In this document: positions 12,520-23,700 of the stretch, in pieces
How positions within the stretch are numbered: position 1 is the first letter of the stretch
How the letters are laid out: each line of letters begins with the position of its first letter
The notes under the pieces: model-generated
Told to the model about the DNA's origin: nothing
The model's input: the letters and a program-made list of their open reading frames with translations, nothing else
Databases searched by the model: none
Origin: Ceratobasidium sp. AG-K
Taxonomy: Eukaryota; Basidiomycota; Agaricomycetes; Cantharellales; Ceratobasidiaceae
DNA length: 64,000 nucleotides
Reading direction: 5' to 3'
Assembly: GCA_037039685.1 (NCBI GenBank)
Contig: JAWNGF010000001.1
Location: forward strand, 558,001 to 622,000
Position numbers and translations under genes: made by a program

Positions 12520-13856
12520 ATGACGCATTCCACTAGTGTTCATCAGAGCTCCAGCGCCTTATCTTCATCACCGGGACAGCTCTCCGACGCAGAAAAGCTA
12601 TGGGTTTCGTATCAACCTTACCTTTTCTCTCATGGGTATCAACTCCGTCCTCGGTATCGACCAGGCTGGGTGCCGTCTTGGACATACACTGGACAGAACC
12701 CATACGATTGCGAAGATGGAGTCAACTCGATGGTATGCCAATGTAATTGTTTCGTTTCAGATTATGCTCACTGCATCGGTAGCCTGTCAGAACACTCGAT
12801 GCTCTCAGGTTTAGGGATGAAACTCAGGTTATCATTAAAATGCTCATACCATCTCAAGATGACCGCGAGGGCGCCGAAGAGCTCGACATCTTGCAAAGAC
12901 TTTCATCCGAGCCTTATCGATCCGATCCAACTAACCATACAATCGAATGTCTGGACTCATTCCCGATACCTGATATTGAGCATGGAGCGTTCTATGTCAT
13001 GCCGCTTCTCCGGCGATACGACAATCCTCCGTTTTATAGTCTTCAAGAGATTAGCCAGTTCCTTGTTCAGATCTTCGAGGTACGCCAGACGATTACGTCC
13101 AACGTGCTCATCTCAACCGTACCCATAACAGGGGCTACAGTTCCTTCATGATAATGACATCGCTCATTGGTAAATCGCTACCACTTTCGTTGTCTCTCTA
13201 ACTTATAACGACCAAACGGCTTAGTGACATTGCACCGTCCAATATTCTCATGGATGGTCGGAGATTGTACGAGGAACCGTTTCACCCCTTCAATCAACAC
13301 CGTACGCTGGATGGTTCACGATTGATTACACCCAAATACACGCGCTCGCAGGTTGGTATGCGATATTATTACATTGATTTCGGGTATGCGAAATGGTTTC
13401 GCAGTCCGAATGAGCCCCGCGTTGTCACTGGGTCGCGTGCTAGGGAAAGGGTCCCCGAGCAGTTGTCAGGAGAGCCATATGACCCTTTTAGAGCAGACGT
13501 CTACCAGCTAGGCGCGGTCATTCGAAGAGATATTATACCTGTAAGTCTGGCGGTATGTTTATTCGTGCTTATAGCATTATGAACCTTGTGTTTAGAACAA
13601 CTCAGTAGCGCGATTCCTTCTCGCACTCGCTAAAGACATGACACTTCACGACCCAAGCAAACGGCCATCCCTTACGCAAGCCCGACGCGCAATGGACGCG
13701 CAGTTCGCACAGATACAAGGCTGGAGAATGCGGTGGCCAATCATACCCCCTCACATCCCGTTTACGCCGCGTATTACATATATTATGGCTGGAGTAACCA
13801 CCGAGATTGTTATCTTCTTGAAGAGAATACTTCGTGTGTTGTTTCTTATGCGTTAA
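12520..13856 (+). CDS. Kinase-like protein, copy 2 (five exons)
   Basis: Exons 12520-12732, 12783-13079, 13132-13169, 13225-13540 and 13596-13856 have the same lengths as copy 1 (213, 297, 38, 316, 261) and join to 374 residues. Introns are 50-55 bp and GT-AG. Motifs match copy 1: RPRYRPGWVPSW, VIIKML around the beta-3 Lys, HCDIAPSNIL with Cys in place of the usual Arg, IDFGYAKWFR, PEQL, and a hydrophobic basic tail (YIMAGVTTEIVIFLKRIL). The start ATG at 12520 aligns with copy 1; the few in-frame codons upstream lack an ATG. Equal exon lengths with many synonymous differences suggest both copies have been kept under selection. The biochemical role is unknown. Confidence 0.85.
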
Positions 13857-14200
13857 TGACGAATACAATGATAGCAGCTAGCACGCATTTTCCTACTATT
13901 TTGACTTTTCATAAGCATTCCCTGACGATTTGGCTTGCTTATCTAGATCTTAGATAAGGAGCGTGGTCATTGGAATTACAATTTGAAATTTGCCTGAGAG
14001 TCGTATTTGTGCTCGCGTGGAGACAGAATGTGAAACCATATGTACCAAATGATTTTATCTGAATTAGGGTGCAGTTATTAACTCCCTGAGAGATTATCAC
14101 ACGTTAATAACTGGGAATGTTAATAACAGAGTGTTATTAACACGTGTTACTACCATGACGCGAATGTATATATAAAATATGATGTAATACAATACATACG
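13857..14200. other. AT-rich spacer with GTTATTAAC motifs
   Basis: This lies downstream of both the kinase-like gene and the hAT-like gene. GTTATTAAC or its complement GTTAATAAC occurs four times between about 14070 and 14145, next to a TAGGGTGCAG stretch that resembles a hAT element end. I could not find a matching inverted copy on the far side of the transposase gene. Confidence 0.45.
14118..14142. repeat. Perfect 11 bp inverted repeat
   Basis: TGTTAATAACA and TGTTATTAACA are perfect complements separated by GAG. It lies just beyond the 3' end of the hAT-like gene and could be a subterminal transposase-binding repeat. Confidence 0.8.
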
Positions 14201-17023
14201 CTAGAATACATCCAAGTTAACCGCACTAATATCCTTCTTGGCTGACATGTGTTCCTCAGAAGACTTTGTACATGTCGCTTTCAATTCGATAGCCTCCTCT
14301 CGTGCCTCTTCTACTCCCTTAATATCTTGATCACTTAGGAGATCAAGTAAGATTGGGTTTGTAAGGTCAACGCCATAGACGGTGGCGACATCAAACCCCT
14401 TTGCCTCGGGGCTTACTGCCTCGTGTGCTTCCTCCCAGTTATCGCTGCCGTTCTCGTCCTCCATCATGTCTATCATATCCACCTCGAGCTCGTCGGGACC
14501 GGTTTCGCCCACAACACGCTCGCTGTGCCCATTGTCTGAGGCGTCAGATACCTCGAGCTCGATAATCGGGCCTATGGCGGGGCGCTGGGCGGGAAGAGTG
14601 GCGGAGAGATCACGGAATCTTAGAATAGGTTTGGACTGAGCGAGATGATATTAGTTAGACGTGTTTGTGTAGCGCACGATCCGTGCTTACAGTTTTGGGT
14701 AAAATACTGCGATCGCGTAATAATGCTTGCCTGATACGTGTCATATGGACGAGTGTAGATATCTTCTGTCGAGATCTATCCTTTGAGTTTAGCTTTGTAA
14801 AGCACGAAACTGTTCGTTCCTCGGCCATTGAATTCGGAACAACAGAGAAAAGCTTTACGGCTAGAGCCTGCGAGGGTATAAAAAGAAAGTCAGCTGAATG
14901 AGCAAATATCAATGTTTGTATTCCGTACCGCAACAAAACAGGCATCGGGGTGCCTCAACAGTCGTTTCCAGAAGACCAGAGGTTGGTCTATGTTGCGAGA
15001 GGACGGGCCAATTGTAAACGGGTGTTCCCCACGTACATACGAGACAAGTTGTGATTTAAATGCATCGATAACAGACTCGCCGTCGACATAGTCCTGAGGG
15101 GCGGGGATGGTTCCTGCGCTAATCTCGTGACAGAGCATCTTCTTCATGAAAAGCCCGACTTTATCAAAACAAGGGATGATGTGACGCAGGTCATGGTTGC
15201 TGGACGTTGGAACCTTTGGAGGTCGAAGTATAATCTTTCCACGATCCAGAGGATTAAGATTATTACGGCGAAGGACTGCTGAATTGTTGTAGCCTTTGCA
15301 ATGAAAGACAGTTAGCTCAACGACTTCAGAATACAGGGTATATGCGTACGTGGATCAAGAATAAATGCTGCTAAATAGACCTCACGCCCAGGTGCAAGGA
15401 CCATATCGAAATATCGTGAGCTGGCAATCTCTTGTACATCATGAATTACTGAGGCTGGCAGTCCAAGCCCAGACTCGTTATCGTCAAAGGTGAGCCGAAG
15501 CGAGGCCATGATTGCCAAATTAAATATAAAGACGTCACTGGCATTAGAATGTCCAGATTCGAGACACTTGAGCGCCTTGGCAAAGGGCTCGGTAATCTTA
15601 ATAAATTGGTGAAGTTCTGTCTTGAATCGTCCGAGGGTAACTATATTCTTAATGAACAACAGTTTGTGGTCCTATGAGATGATGAGCAGGTTTATGCGCT
15701 CTGAGGATACTGTAAACTTACCTTCTTGACTTCGATAATTCCATCACCAACCAATTGTTCAATTGCAGGCAAACAGCGCTGAACTCTGGAAGTTGAGTAA
15801 TACCACCCAGCAAAGCGAGTCTTTCCGGCCTTCTGTATGCCTTGTGTGATCCCCAACCTTGCGCATACTGAGCGAAGGTGGGTTGCGGCAACAGTTGACC
15901 TAGAAAAGAAGCCAGCAACCTTTCGTATCAAGGATAGACGCTGAAATTTTGACAACAGATTAAGGTGAGGGAGCATATATAAGTGGCAGCATATATGCGC
16001 ACCTCCTGGAAGTACATTATCTTGTAAATATCCTTGATTGCGTTGTGCAACTGGTGGCACGGGTCAGGCAATATCAGAATGGTTGGGTGCGCCACAAAGA
16101 CGAGCTCTCGACCTAAGCGTGTGCTACCTGTACTATCGCAACTAATCCCTGAGAAATTGAGTGGCCCGATTTCTTGGATAACCTATTTAAACGACGTTGT
16201 AGATGATTGACAGACAAAGAATATGTTAAATACCGACTTTTTCTAGCTCGTCAAAATTATACTTTCCTGTATGTGATATTCCCGAGGCTTCAACGCCCTT
16301 CATCAAATGTGCAACACGAGTATCGGGAGTTGTTACATGGATGGTTGTAAACCCAACAGCACAGAGAGCAGTACCCCCATCAAAAGAGATCGTTAGATTT
16401 TTGCATTTTCTCGGCTCACTGACAGCAAGTCGACGAATCCGAGATGATTCCATCGGGATATGGCTACTAGCTATATGCGAACTTTTTTTCGGCCTAATGT
16501 CGGCACTGGCTTCGGATATCATGGCATGGAACTCTGGGAGATCTACAGTGCGTGTGGGGAGTTGTCCAGCAGCAAGATAATTGACTACACTAAGGTCGAA
16601 GCGAGCTTGCTTTACCTTTCGGCCTTCAGAAACAACTATTGAAGCCACGGATGGCTGTGATGTGGCTTTCGGGCGAGTACCAGAAGTCGGTTGAGTGGTT
16701 TGCGGTTTTGGGGGCAGTTTCAATACCTTGGTCCCAAGGCCAAGATTGTCGCACTGCACCGAAGCTTCCTCCTTGAGCCCCGGCTCAATGGTAAGGCACT
16801 CCTCTGTTGCATGATTTAATAGCCGCTGCGCTTGCCGTGATGACCAGGACTCCTGGCAGCCCGTGGCCGAGCAACGCCAGCGTGTGTCGCCAGTTGTCTT
16901 GCTGCGGCACTCAATTACAAGCTTGGCAATGATTGGATAGCCACGCCGCCCTGTGGTATAGAGCTTTGGGCCAATGTTAACATCCTCAAGGTCGTCAAAC
17001 CCAAACTTCCAGTTGCACTGCAC
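14201..17023 (-). CDS. hAT-like transposase, seven exons, first ATG not found
   Basis: Exons on the minus strand are about 17023-16238, 16182-16003, 15940-15722, 15671-15350, 15293-14929, 14867-14691 and 14635-14201. They join without a stop to about 827 residues. In order I see a BED-like Cys/His finger (RWRCSATGCQESW, then HATEEC), ISFDGGT, a catalytic-core block SCDSTGSTRLGRELV followed by DPCHQLHNAIKDI (the hAT C..H-LN motif), FILDPRYN, a C-terminal hAT dimerisation block (PNSMAEERTVSCFTKLNS) and an acidic tail. The donor after LEK is the weak GTCGGT. The frame opens at 17023 without an ATG, so the true start is probably in an upstream exon I could not identify or has been lost. It may be a mobile copy or a host gene derived from one. 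Confidence 0.75.
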
Positions 17024-17095
17024 ATCAGACGGCTAGCTAAGTGACTCGCTATGGTTGGATCGAGCTTTCTGTTGCGATTAGCGCGTCGTGCCGAG

Positions 17096-17249
17096 CTAAA
17101 GAGAATGTATCTCAGCTCGTGCTACGTGGAAGTAGAGAACTTTGTATATACCTAAAGAGAATGTATCTACAGGTATATCGTGAGCAACATAGATAGAAAA
17201 GAAACAACAAAAACATACCTCAGCTCGTGCTACGTGGAAGTAGAGAACT
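17096..17249. repeat. Interleaved short direct repeats
   Basis: A 31-base unit beginning CTCAGCTCGTGCTACG occurs at 17111-17141 and 17219-17249. A second unit, CTAAAGAGAATGTATCT, occurs at 17096-17112 and 17152-17168. They lie upstream of the hAT-like gene, so they could be regulatory or the remains of an element end. Confidence 0.8.
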
Positions 17250-17393
17250 GAGGTTGGAATGCCTTGACATGACACCTTTAACAAACTGTCGCGGAAACGT
17301 CTAAGTCACATGATTATATGCTATACTACGTGAGACTGAAATTCCAACACGCCCACTCAGGATTACGAGTAGAAAGAAGAAAATAAAAGAAAA

Positions 17394-17840
17394 CTAAATC
17401 ATTCCCATACCAGCTACAAAACCGGGAAACTTGACACGGCCAAGTGGCTTGGTAAGCACGTCAGCGACTTGCTGATCGGTTGGGATGAACTGGAGATCGA
17501 CTTCACGAAGCTCGATTACTTCGCGAATAAAATGGTATTTCACTCGTATATGCTTGGTGTTCTGGTGGTTGACGGGGTTCTTGGCGAGTGCGATGCTCGA
17601 TTGGTTGTCGGTGAGCAACGTAGTTGGACCGTCGGACAAAAATCCGAGCTCGGCAAGGAACTGACGCAGCCAAAGAAGCTGGCGTGCAGCGCTCGCGGCG
17701 GCAACGTATTCGGCCTCGGTACTCGAAAGCGAAACGGTGGGTTGTTTTCGCAATGACCAAGTGATAGCGCCTCCGGCGATTTGGAAAACCCAGCCGCACT
17801 GTAGGACTCTTTTGTCCACAAAATTTGGGTCAAAGTCCAC
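17394..17840 (-). pseudogene. Ty1/copia pol 3' fragment (RNase H)
   Basis: The frame ends at 17394 and carries the copia RNase H signature: GGAITWSLRKQPTVSLSSTE, EAEYVAAASAARQLLWLR, DNQSSIALAKNPVNHQNTKH and a C-terminal DVLTKPLGR. Only about 145 residues remain. Reverse transcriptase, integrase and gag are absent upstream, so this is a 5'-truncated remnant. No copia LTR is evident at its 3' side. Confidence 0.8.
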
Positions 17841-18189
17841 ATATTATGGTTTCCATGCACCGGGGACATTTCCACAAAGAGTGGAAATGAACATTTCGCC
17901 CACTTTTCTCTTCTCGAGATAAATTCAGATGCAGTTTTGCCTAAGTCCACTATTTACGGAAAAACTAAAAACTAAAAAAGGTGGATTTGAATGCTTAGAA
18001 CGTAAAAAGACGGAGTGATTTTGGGGCTAGTGTCTGAAATTTAAGGACGTGCACGCTGTGGCATGAAAAAAAAAACGGTTTTGTTGAGCATAAAAACTGT
18101 CCAAACCGTCAAGATTGGTGCCTGTGCCGCAAGAAGGGAAAAATCGTCATTTCTATTTCGGAAGGTAACAGCAACATCTGCTTACGGGT
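17841..18189. other. Spacer, nothing recognised
   Basis: A-rich tracts only (for example near 17960 and 18065). The bases next to the copia fragment may be decayed copia sequence. Confidence 0.4.
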
Positions 18190-18492
18190 CTAATCGGTAT
18201 CCTGAGTAGGCGCGTTGTTGGCGGCGTCATCTATCAAAAGGTGCCGCATGTGAAGTGTATTGCTTAGCTCCCACAGAAGCTGGTCTCCTGAGATATTGTC
18301 GCTTCGCATTCGGTTCATGAGATTCTGAACCGCAGCGCGAACCGATACAACCGTTAGAGTTTCGGGGCAACTAACGTGCGAGTGAAAAAAGCGGCACTCG
18401 AGAGGTACGGCTTGCCCGCACCCGAAGCACACCCAGGGCTGGGGATAATTCAGTTCAGCGCACATGGGCTTGGGTTGGGGACGAGGCCGCAT
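18190..18492 (-). CDS. Hypothetical protein fragment with Cys/His cluster
   Basis: An ATG-started frame of 100 residues. It contains WVCFGCGQAVPLECRFFHSH followed by VSC, a possible zinc-binding arrangement, then a helical C-terminus (NLMNRMRSDNISGDQLLWEL). No family is recognised. It may be one exon of a larger gene reaching into the region up to 19462. Confidence 0.35.
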   Translation of the reverse strand: MRPRPQPKPMCAELNYPQPWVCFGCGQAVPLECRFFHSHVSCPETLTVVSVRAAVQNLMNRMRSDNISGDQLLWELSNTLHMRHLLIDDAANNAPTQDTD

Positions 18493-19160
18493 CTACGAAT
18501 CATTCGTTAGTGTCAGGTCACCCATTGCGTCAACACATACGTTGGAATTGGCAGGACTAAAACCTGGCGGTCAGGGCAGAACAATGAACAAGCGACGGTG
18601 CAATATAAAACGAGAAGTGGGAACGGGGGATGACGGTCAGCGATGAGCTGGCTGGGTTTATATATAACTCACAAACCGTTTGATCCGAGTGGAAATATGA
18701 CGCATAACTTGTTGCGCCTGTCGCACGCCGTGGCTTACGCCAAGGCTGCCCCACTTGAGGATCTTCTTGTGCTAGAGGCCGATTTGAGGATGACGTCGGT
18801 GGCACTGTAAGTGTGACAGAAGGTTTCTGGTTCCTGCAATGACTTCTGATTGCACAAAGTGAGCCAACAAGGCAATTCCATAAAAATTGGAAAAGATACG
18901 AGACCCTAATTGAATTTGTACTAAAGGGCTAGTTAATATAGACGAAACCAATCATGATAAACTTAAACTAAATGAAAAACGGGCAAGAAGCTCATGCGCT
19001 GTCATGCAGCTCATGGTGACGTAGGATACCACAGTGTAGGTGGCTCGGGTCAAAGAAGTGGATGCGTGGACAATCTGGCTCGCAAATCTCCGCAAACAAG
19101 CTGTTTCACGCAAGCAAGTAGTGATTAGAGTGCGTGCAAAATAACCCCACAAAAACTAAC
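18493..19160. other. Spacer, no supported gene
   Basis: No domain or clear splice structure. It may include introns or 5' sequence of the neighbouring minus-strand gene fragments. Confidence 0.35.
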
Positions 19161-19462
19161 CTAAACATTGTCTGGTGGGACGTCCCAATCATTAGGGTCA
19201 AGCATATTGTTGGCCGTGTCAATATGGCCCATGACAGTATGCCGATCGACAATGTACGACCTCAAAGGTTGGGTGGTTGTTGTGTACCATCCGATTAGAC
19301 AATCAATATCTGACACGGCAACTAACTCGGGGATGGCTAGACTGCCTCCGACAAGCTTGTACTGCAACAGGTCTGTACCATTCTTGCAAACATGTCTGAG
19401 GCATGGTAGGGGGGCAATGGCAGCAAGGATTATTGGTCGCAAAGACGGTGCAGCTCGGTTTG
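19161..19462 (-). pseudogene. 3' end of an unrecognised gene, cut by an LTR
   Basis: A minus-strand frame of about 100 residues ends at 19161 and contains LLQYKLVGGSLAIPELVAVS, DIDCLIGWYTTTTQPLRSYI and VDRHTVMGHIDTANNMLDPN. Its upstream coding is interrupted exactly at 19463, where an LTR begins. I do not recognise the family. The missing part may lie beyond 29672, because both places are bordered by the same 5 bases GTTTG (see findings). Confidence 0.45.
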
Positions 19463-19917
19463 TGTCGTAAGCTTCTTCTTGATGACTATGAGACAAGCCG
19501 CGATGGAGAGTGGACGGCACTAAGACCTTAGTGACCTCTTGAACCGCAACGCACTTAAGCGTCTGTAGGCTCTTGAGGGTAGGGGTGGTTCAAAGTGTCA
19601 CTCAAAGGGGATGTTTTGATGAGACAAAACAAGCTGGGGTTACCAGGCTTGTTGGTCCTCTATATATATTCAAGAAGTGGCCGAGTCATACAAGGCGCAG
19701 CCACAAGAGTCATACAGTCTACCAGTCAGGAGTGTCCATGTGAGTCATGCTGTATGAACAGACATGACTCGTACAAAGCACAGCCACGTTACACAATGTA
19801 ACAGAATAACCACAAGAAGGTGGCAACGCAGCAAACAGAAACGGAACACAACACAACAGAAGGGAACAGGCGGGCGAGACAACAGTGGAGTCCGATGGAG
19901 TGAGCTGGCTCACGACA
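19463..19917 (-). repeat. Element A 3' LTR
   Basis: On the plus strand it starts TGTCGT and ends ACGACA, a perfect terminal inverted repeat. It matches the LTR at 26234-26688 over its full 455 bp with about seven differences. Confidence 0.92.
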
Positions 19918-19920
19918 TTA

Positions 19921-19929
19921 CTCCCCCCT
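19921..19929 (-). promoter_or_regulatory. Polypurine tract of element A
   Basis: The minus strand reads AGGGGGGAG followed by TAA and the 3' LTR. The same tract precedes the 3' LTRs of elements F and G. It is the expected plus-strand cDNA primer. Confidence 0.8.
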
Positions 19930-19958
19930 ATGAGTCCATTTGGGGGACCTGAATGGAC

Positions 19959-20723
19959 TTACTGCACCGCGCAGTCCTTCCCTTTCCTCAGCATAAATTC
20001 CTCAAGCCCTTCATCTTCCTCCAAGGTCAGGTCGATGGGATTGAACGTGGTGTTCCCTGGTTCGTCCGAGAACTTCTCCCATTCTTCCCATGTTTCCTCC
20101 CTTGTCCAGTCGGCCTTGGACCAGTCCAAAACCCTTTCCTGAGCCTCCACGAACTCCTTGTCCCACTGTCGCACATCGGGCTCTGCCTCCTTCCATGCCG
20201 ACACGTCAGTCTCCTCCTTCTTCCACCAGTAGGGTTCCCAGTCGATCTTCTCCTTCTGGTATCGGCCCCTCTCCATCCTCCAGTCGCTCAGGTCCTTTTC
20301 GTAGTTGGCGTCCCAGGCATCGTTCCATCTAGGTCGGAGCGTTGGCTGCCTTCCGTCGTAACCTGGTACCCACTCGCTCGAGTACGCTCCTTCTTGTCCC
20401 CATTCAACCACCCCGAGCATGTGGGTGGAGAGGAGAACGACCTCTGAGACCTGGAATGCGGCACACCCCCAGCAGACAAATATGTCCTTCCATAGGAGCT
20501 GCATGCGTGTTGGCCATTTTTTTCCGACCCACTGGAATTCCCCCAGGTCTGAGTGGAGGATGTCGTCCGAGGCCCTGAAGTGCATTCTGCCCGAGCCTTG
20601 TTGTGACCTCTTGAAGACGTAGAGGGCGGCTCCGGAGTCAAGGATCCTTGCCGTGGCAAAGGTAGGTCCTTCAAGGACGCGGGTGAGGTTGTTGGCAATG
20701 GTGGAGCGGGTGACAGCAGGCAT
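19959..20723 (-). CDS. Third ORF of element A (254 aa, function unknown)
   Basis: The ATG at 20723 starts MPAVTRSTIANN, and its first 53 bases overlap the end of pol in another frame. 254 residues: a compact N-terminal half (GAALYVFKRSQQ, HSDLGEFQWVGKKWPTRMQL, a CWGC at 84-87), a Trp-rich half (12 Trp between residues 133 and 215), and a tail NPIDLTLEEDEG that fits the SUMO-interaction consensus (hydrophobic IDLT then acidic). There is no signal peptide or membrane segment, so it is not envelope-like. Copies of exactly the same 765 nt length occur in element G (51850-52614) and, once G is removed, in element F; a truncated copy is in J (61696-62147). I know of no described homolog. Confidence 0.8.
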   Translation of the reverse strand: MPAVTRSTIANNLTRVLEGPTFATARILDSGAALYVFKRSQQGSGRMHFRASDDILHSDLGEFQWVGKKWPTRMQLLWKDIFVCWGCAAFQVSEVVLLSTHMLGVVEWGQEGAYSSEWVPGYDGRQPTLRPRWNDAWDANYEKDLSDWRMERGRYQKEKIDWEPYWWKKEETDVSAWKEAEPDVRQWDKEFVEAQERVLDWSKADWTREETWEEWEKFSDEPGNTTFNPIDLTLEEDEGLEEFMLRKGKDCAVQ

Positions 20724-23700
20724 TGTAGAGGGCAAAAAGATTTAAAGCGTAGAGTTGGGAGTGTTTCTTGGAATAGTAGCAAGTTTTGCAAGTGATGCTA
20801 CCCATTTCACCCCTTCTGCCTTTTATCTTCCCTGGAGCGTAGTTAGATGGCGTGGGAGCTTCGGGGTGTCGGCGTAGAAGGTCCTTGATGATCTTTGAAA
20901 GGTGACCAAAATCTTCCACCCTTTGTTCTGTGTCTTCTTCACTTCCATAACCCTTCCATCTGACCCTGTAAAAAAGACCGTCCTTTGTCTCCTTCCAGTC
21001 CAAAATCTTCTCTACTTCATATTCTTCTTCTCCTTCTTCTGTTATGATCGGCGGTGGTCGGGGTTGGTTTCGGCTGAATTCTGCGTCTTCCTTGTAAGGG
21101 CTGAGCAAATCAATGTGAAAAACCGGGTGCACCCTCATTGTTGCCGGTACATCGAGCTCATAAGCGTGTGACCCTATTTTTTGCTTTACAACAAATGGCC
21201 CGTGCTTTTTGTTATCCAGTTTCTTTGATGGCCTTTTTGTTTGAATGTTCTTTCCCAGCAGCCATACTAGATCTCCTTCTTGGTACTCGTTTCTTGGCTC
21301 TTCTTCTGGGAGCTTTTGGGTTTCCATTGACGCGATTGCTTCGTCATGGATTTTACGCCATTTTTCTGTGATGTTGTTTGCTTCCGGAACCGCAGATTCT
21401 TCTGCTGAGATGTTCCACAGTGGTTCCCTCCCGTAGACAATTTTGAAAGGGGAACTACCTGTTACGCGGTGTTTCTGTAGATTATAGCTGAATTCCGCAA
21501 TCGGTAATAAGTCCGCCCAATCATCCTGTTGGTAGTTGACGAACGATCGTAGCCAGCCTTCCATCCATTGATTGATTTTCTCCGTTATTCCATCTGTTTG
21601 GGGGTGGTAGGCAGTACTGAAACCTGGGCTAGTTCCAATTTTCTCATAAATGGCTTTCATCAGTCTGGAATTGAAAGTAGTCCCTCGGTCCGAGATCGTG
21701 CTCTTTGGAAAACCGTGCAGTTTCCAAACATTTGTGACGAAGAGATTTGCAAGGTCGCTTGCTGTGTGAGATTCTTTGCAGGGTATGAAGTGTGCCATTC
21801 TTGAGAATCGGTCCACCACTACTAAGATGCTATCCGATCCTCTGGATTTTGGTAATTTCACTACGAAGTCGAACGCTATGTCTTCCCACAGTCCTTTTGG
21901 AATTTCTAGAGGCTTGACCGGAACTATCGACTTTGATCCCTTTGTCCGTTGGCAAGTTTCACAGGATTCCACGTATCTGTTTACACTTTGCTTCATTCCC
22001 GGCCAGAAGTATCTTCTCGATATTAGTTCCAGCGTTCTAGCTTGTCCTTGATGTCCCGCGATTTTTGAGTCGTGGTGAACTCGCATGATGGCCAGCCTGG
22101 CTTCTTTATCTTCTGGCACGTAAATCCTTCCCTTGAACCATAAAAGTCCCTCTTTGAAATCGTAGTCCTTAGCACTGTGTTGTAGGGTTTTTGGTAACGT
22201 TTCCCTCGATCTGCAGATTTGTTTGATTTGTGCCAACCCTTCGTCTGTTTCCTGTGCCTCCTTGATAGTCTCTATGATGTCCGTGTTTACTTGTCCCACA
22301 AACCCCTTGAACCTTTTGACAGATATCATAACTTGTTCAGGCGTGGGGGTATCTTCATGGTCTGATCGCCTAGACAATAGGTCTGGTTTAGATGACAGGA
22401 TTCCAGGGCGGTATATGATGTCAAAGTTATAGGAAGCAAGCAATTGGTGCCATCTTGCGTGTCGACGATTGAAAGTTCTTGCTTCCTTCCAGAACTGTAG
22501 ATTCCTATGATTGGTGTAGATGGTGATAGGGTCCTTTGTTCCTTCGAGGTATAGCCTCCAATGTGTTAAAGATTCTATAATTGCCATAAGTTCCTTATCG
22601 TGGACGTCGTAGTTGAGCTGAGCCTCATTGAAAGATTTTGAAAGAAAAGCAATAGGGTGTAGGTAGCCATCATCTTGCCTTTGCGACAGGATTGCTCCCA
22701 TTGCTACTCCACTTGCGTCTGTTTCCAAGAAGAAGGGTTTGTCAGGGTTTGGATGGCGTAGAGTGGGTTCCTTGCTGATTTCCGCTTTTAGGGCTTCAAA
22801 TGCTTCCTGCTGATTGTTTCCCCATTCCCATTTGTTCTCCTTTCTTGTTAAGGTTGTCAGGGGTTTTGCTAATCGGCTGAAATTCGGTACGAATCTTCGG
22901 TAGAAATTTGTGAATCCTAGGAATGCTTGGACCTGCTTGACTGTTTTTGGTTCCTTCCACTCCTTTATTGCCTTGACCTTTTCTTCCTCCATTGAGATGC
23001 CCAAATCGCTGATTCCAAGTCCAGTATACGTTAATTTGGTGACAAAGAATTCGCATTTTGGAAGCTTTGCGAAAAGATTTTCCTCCAGTAGGATTTTTAG
23101 TACTCTTCTGACATCCACGGTATGTTGGCTTCTGTCCTTGGAGAAGACTAGGATGTCGTCAATGTATACAATGACACATACATCGATAAGATCATGGAAA
23201 ATGTGATTCATATATCTTTGGAAAATGGCAGGCGCGTTTTTTAGTCCAAAAGGCATGACGACGTATTCGAAGAGTCCTTCTTTTGTTCTGAAAGCTGTCT
23301 TCCATTCGTCGCCTTCTCTAATTCTGATATTGTTGAAACCCATGCGTAGATCAATCTTGGAGAAAATTTTCGCGTCCTTGATTTTATCCAGGAGGTCTTC
23401 CATTAGGGGCATTGGGAATCTGTCGTCCTTTGTAATGGCGTTTACTCCTCTGAGGTCTTGAACAAGTTGTAGCTGGCGAACTGCTCCTGGATTTTTTGGG
23501 TTGATCGGTTTTTTAACAAAGAAACAAGGTGATGCAATGGGTGATTTGCTTGGTCGGATCTTTCCCGCTGCGATTTCTTCATCCAGGTATTCTCTTAGTG
23601 CAATTGATTCTGCTGGAGAGAGTGGGATTGGTCTGGCCGGTTTTGGAAGTTCAGCTCCTTCCTTGAAATCGATGGCGCAGTCGTATGGTCGATGATCTGG

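Noticed and set aside
17096..17249. CRISPR-like or satellite array
   Set aside because: Only two copies of each repeat, with unequal spacing; not an array, and the organism is eukaryotic.
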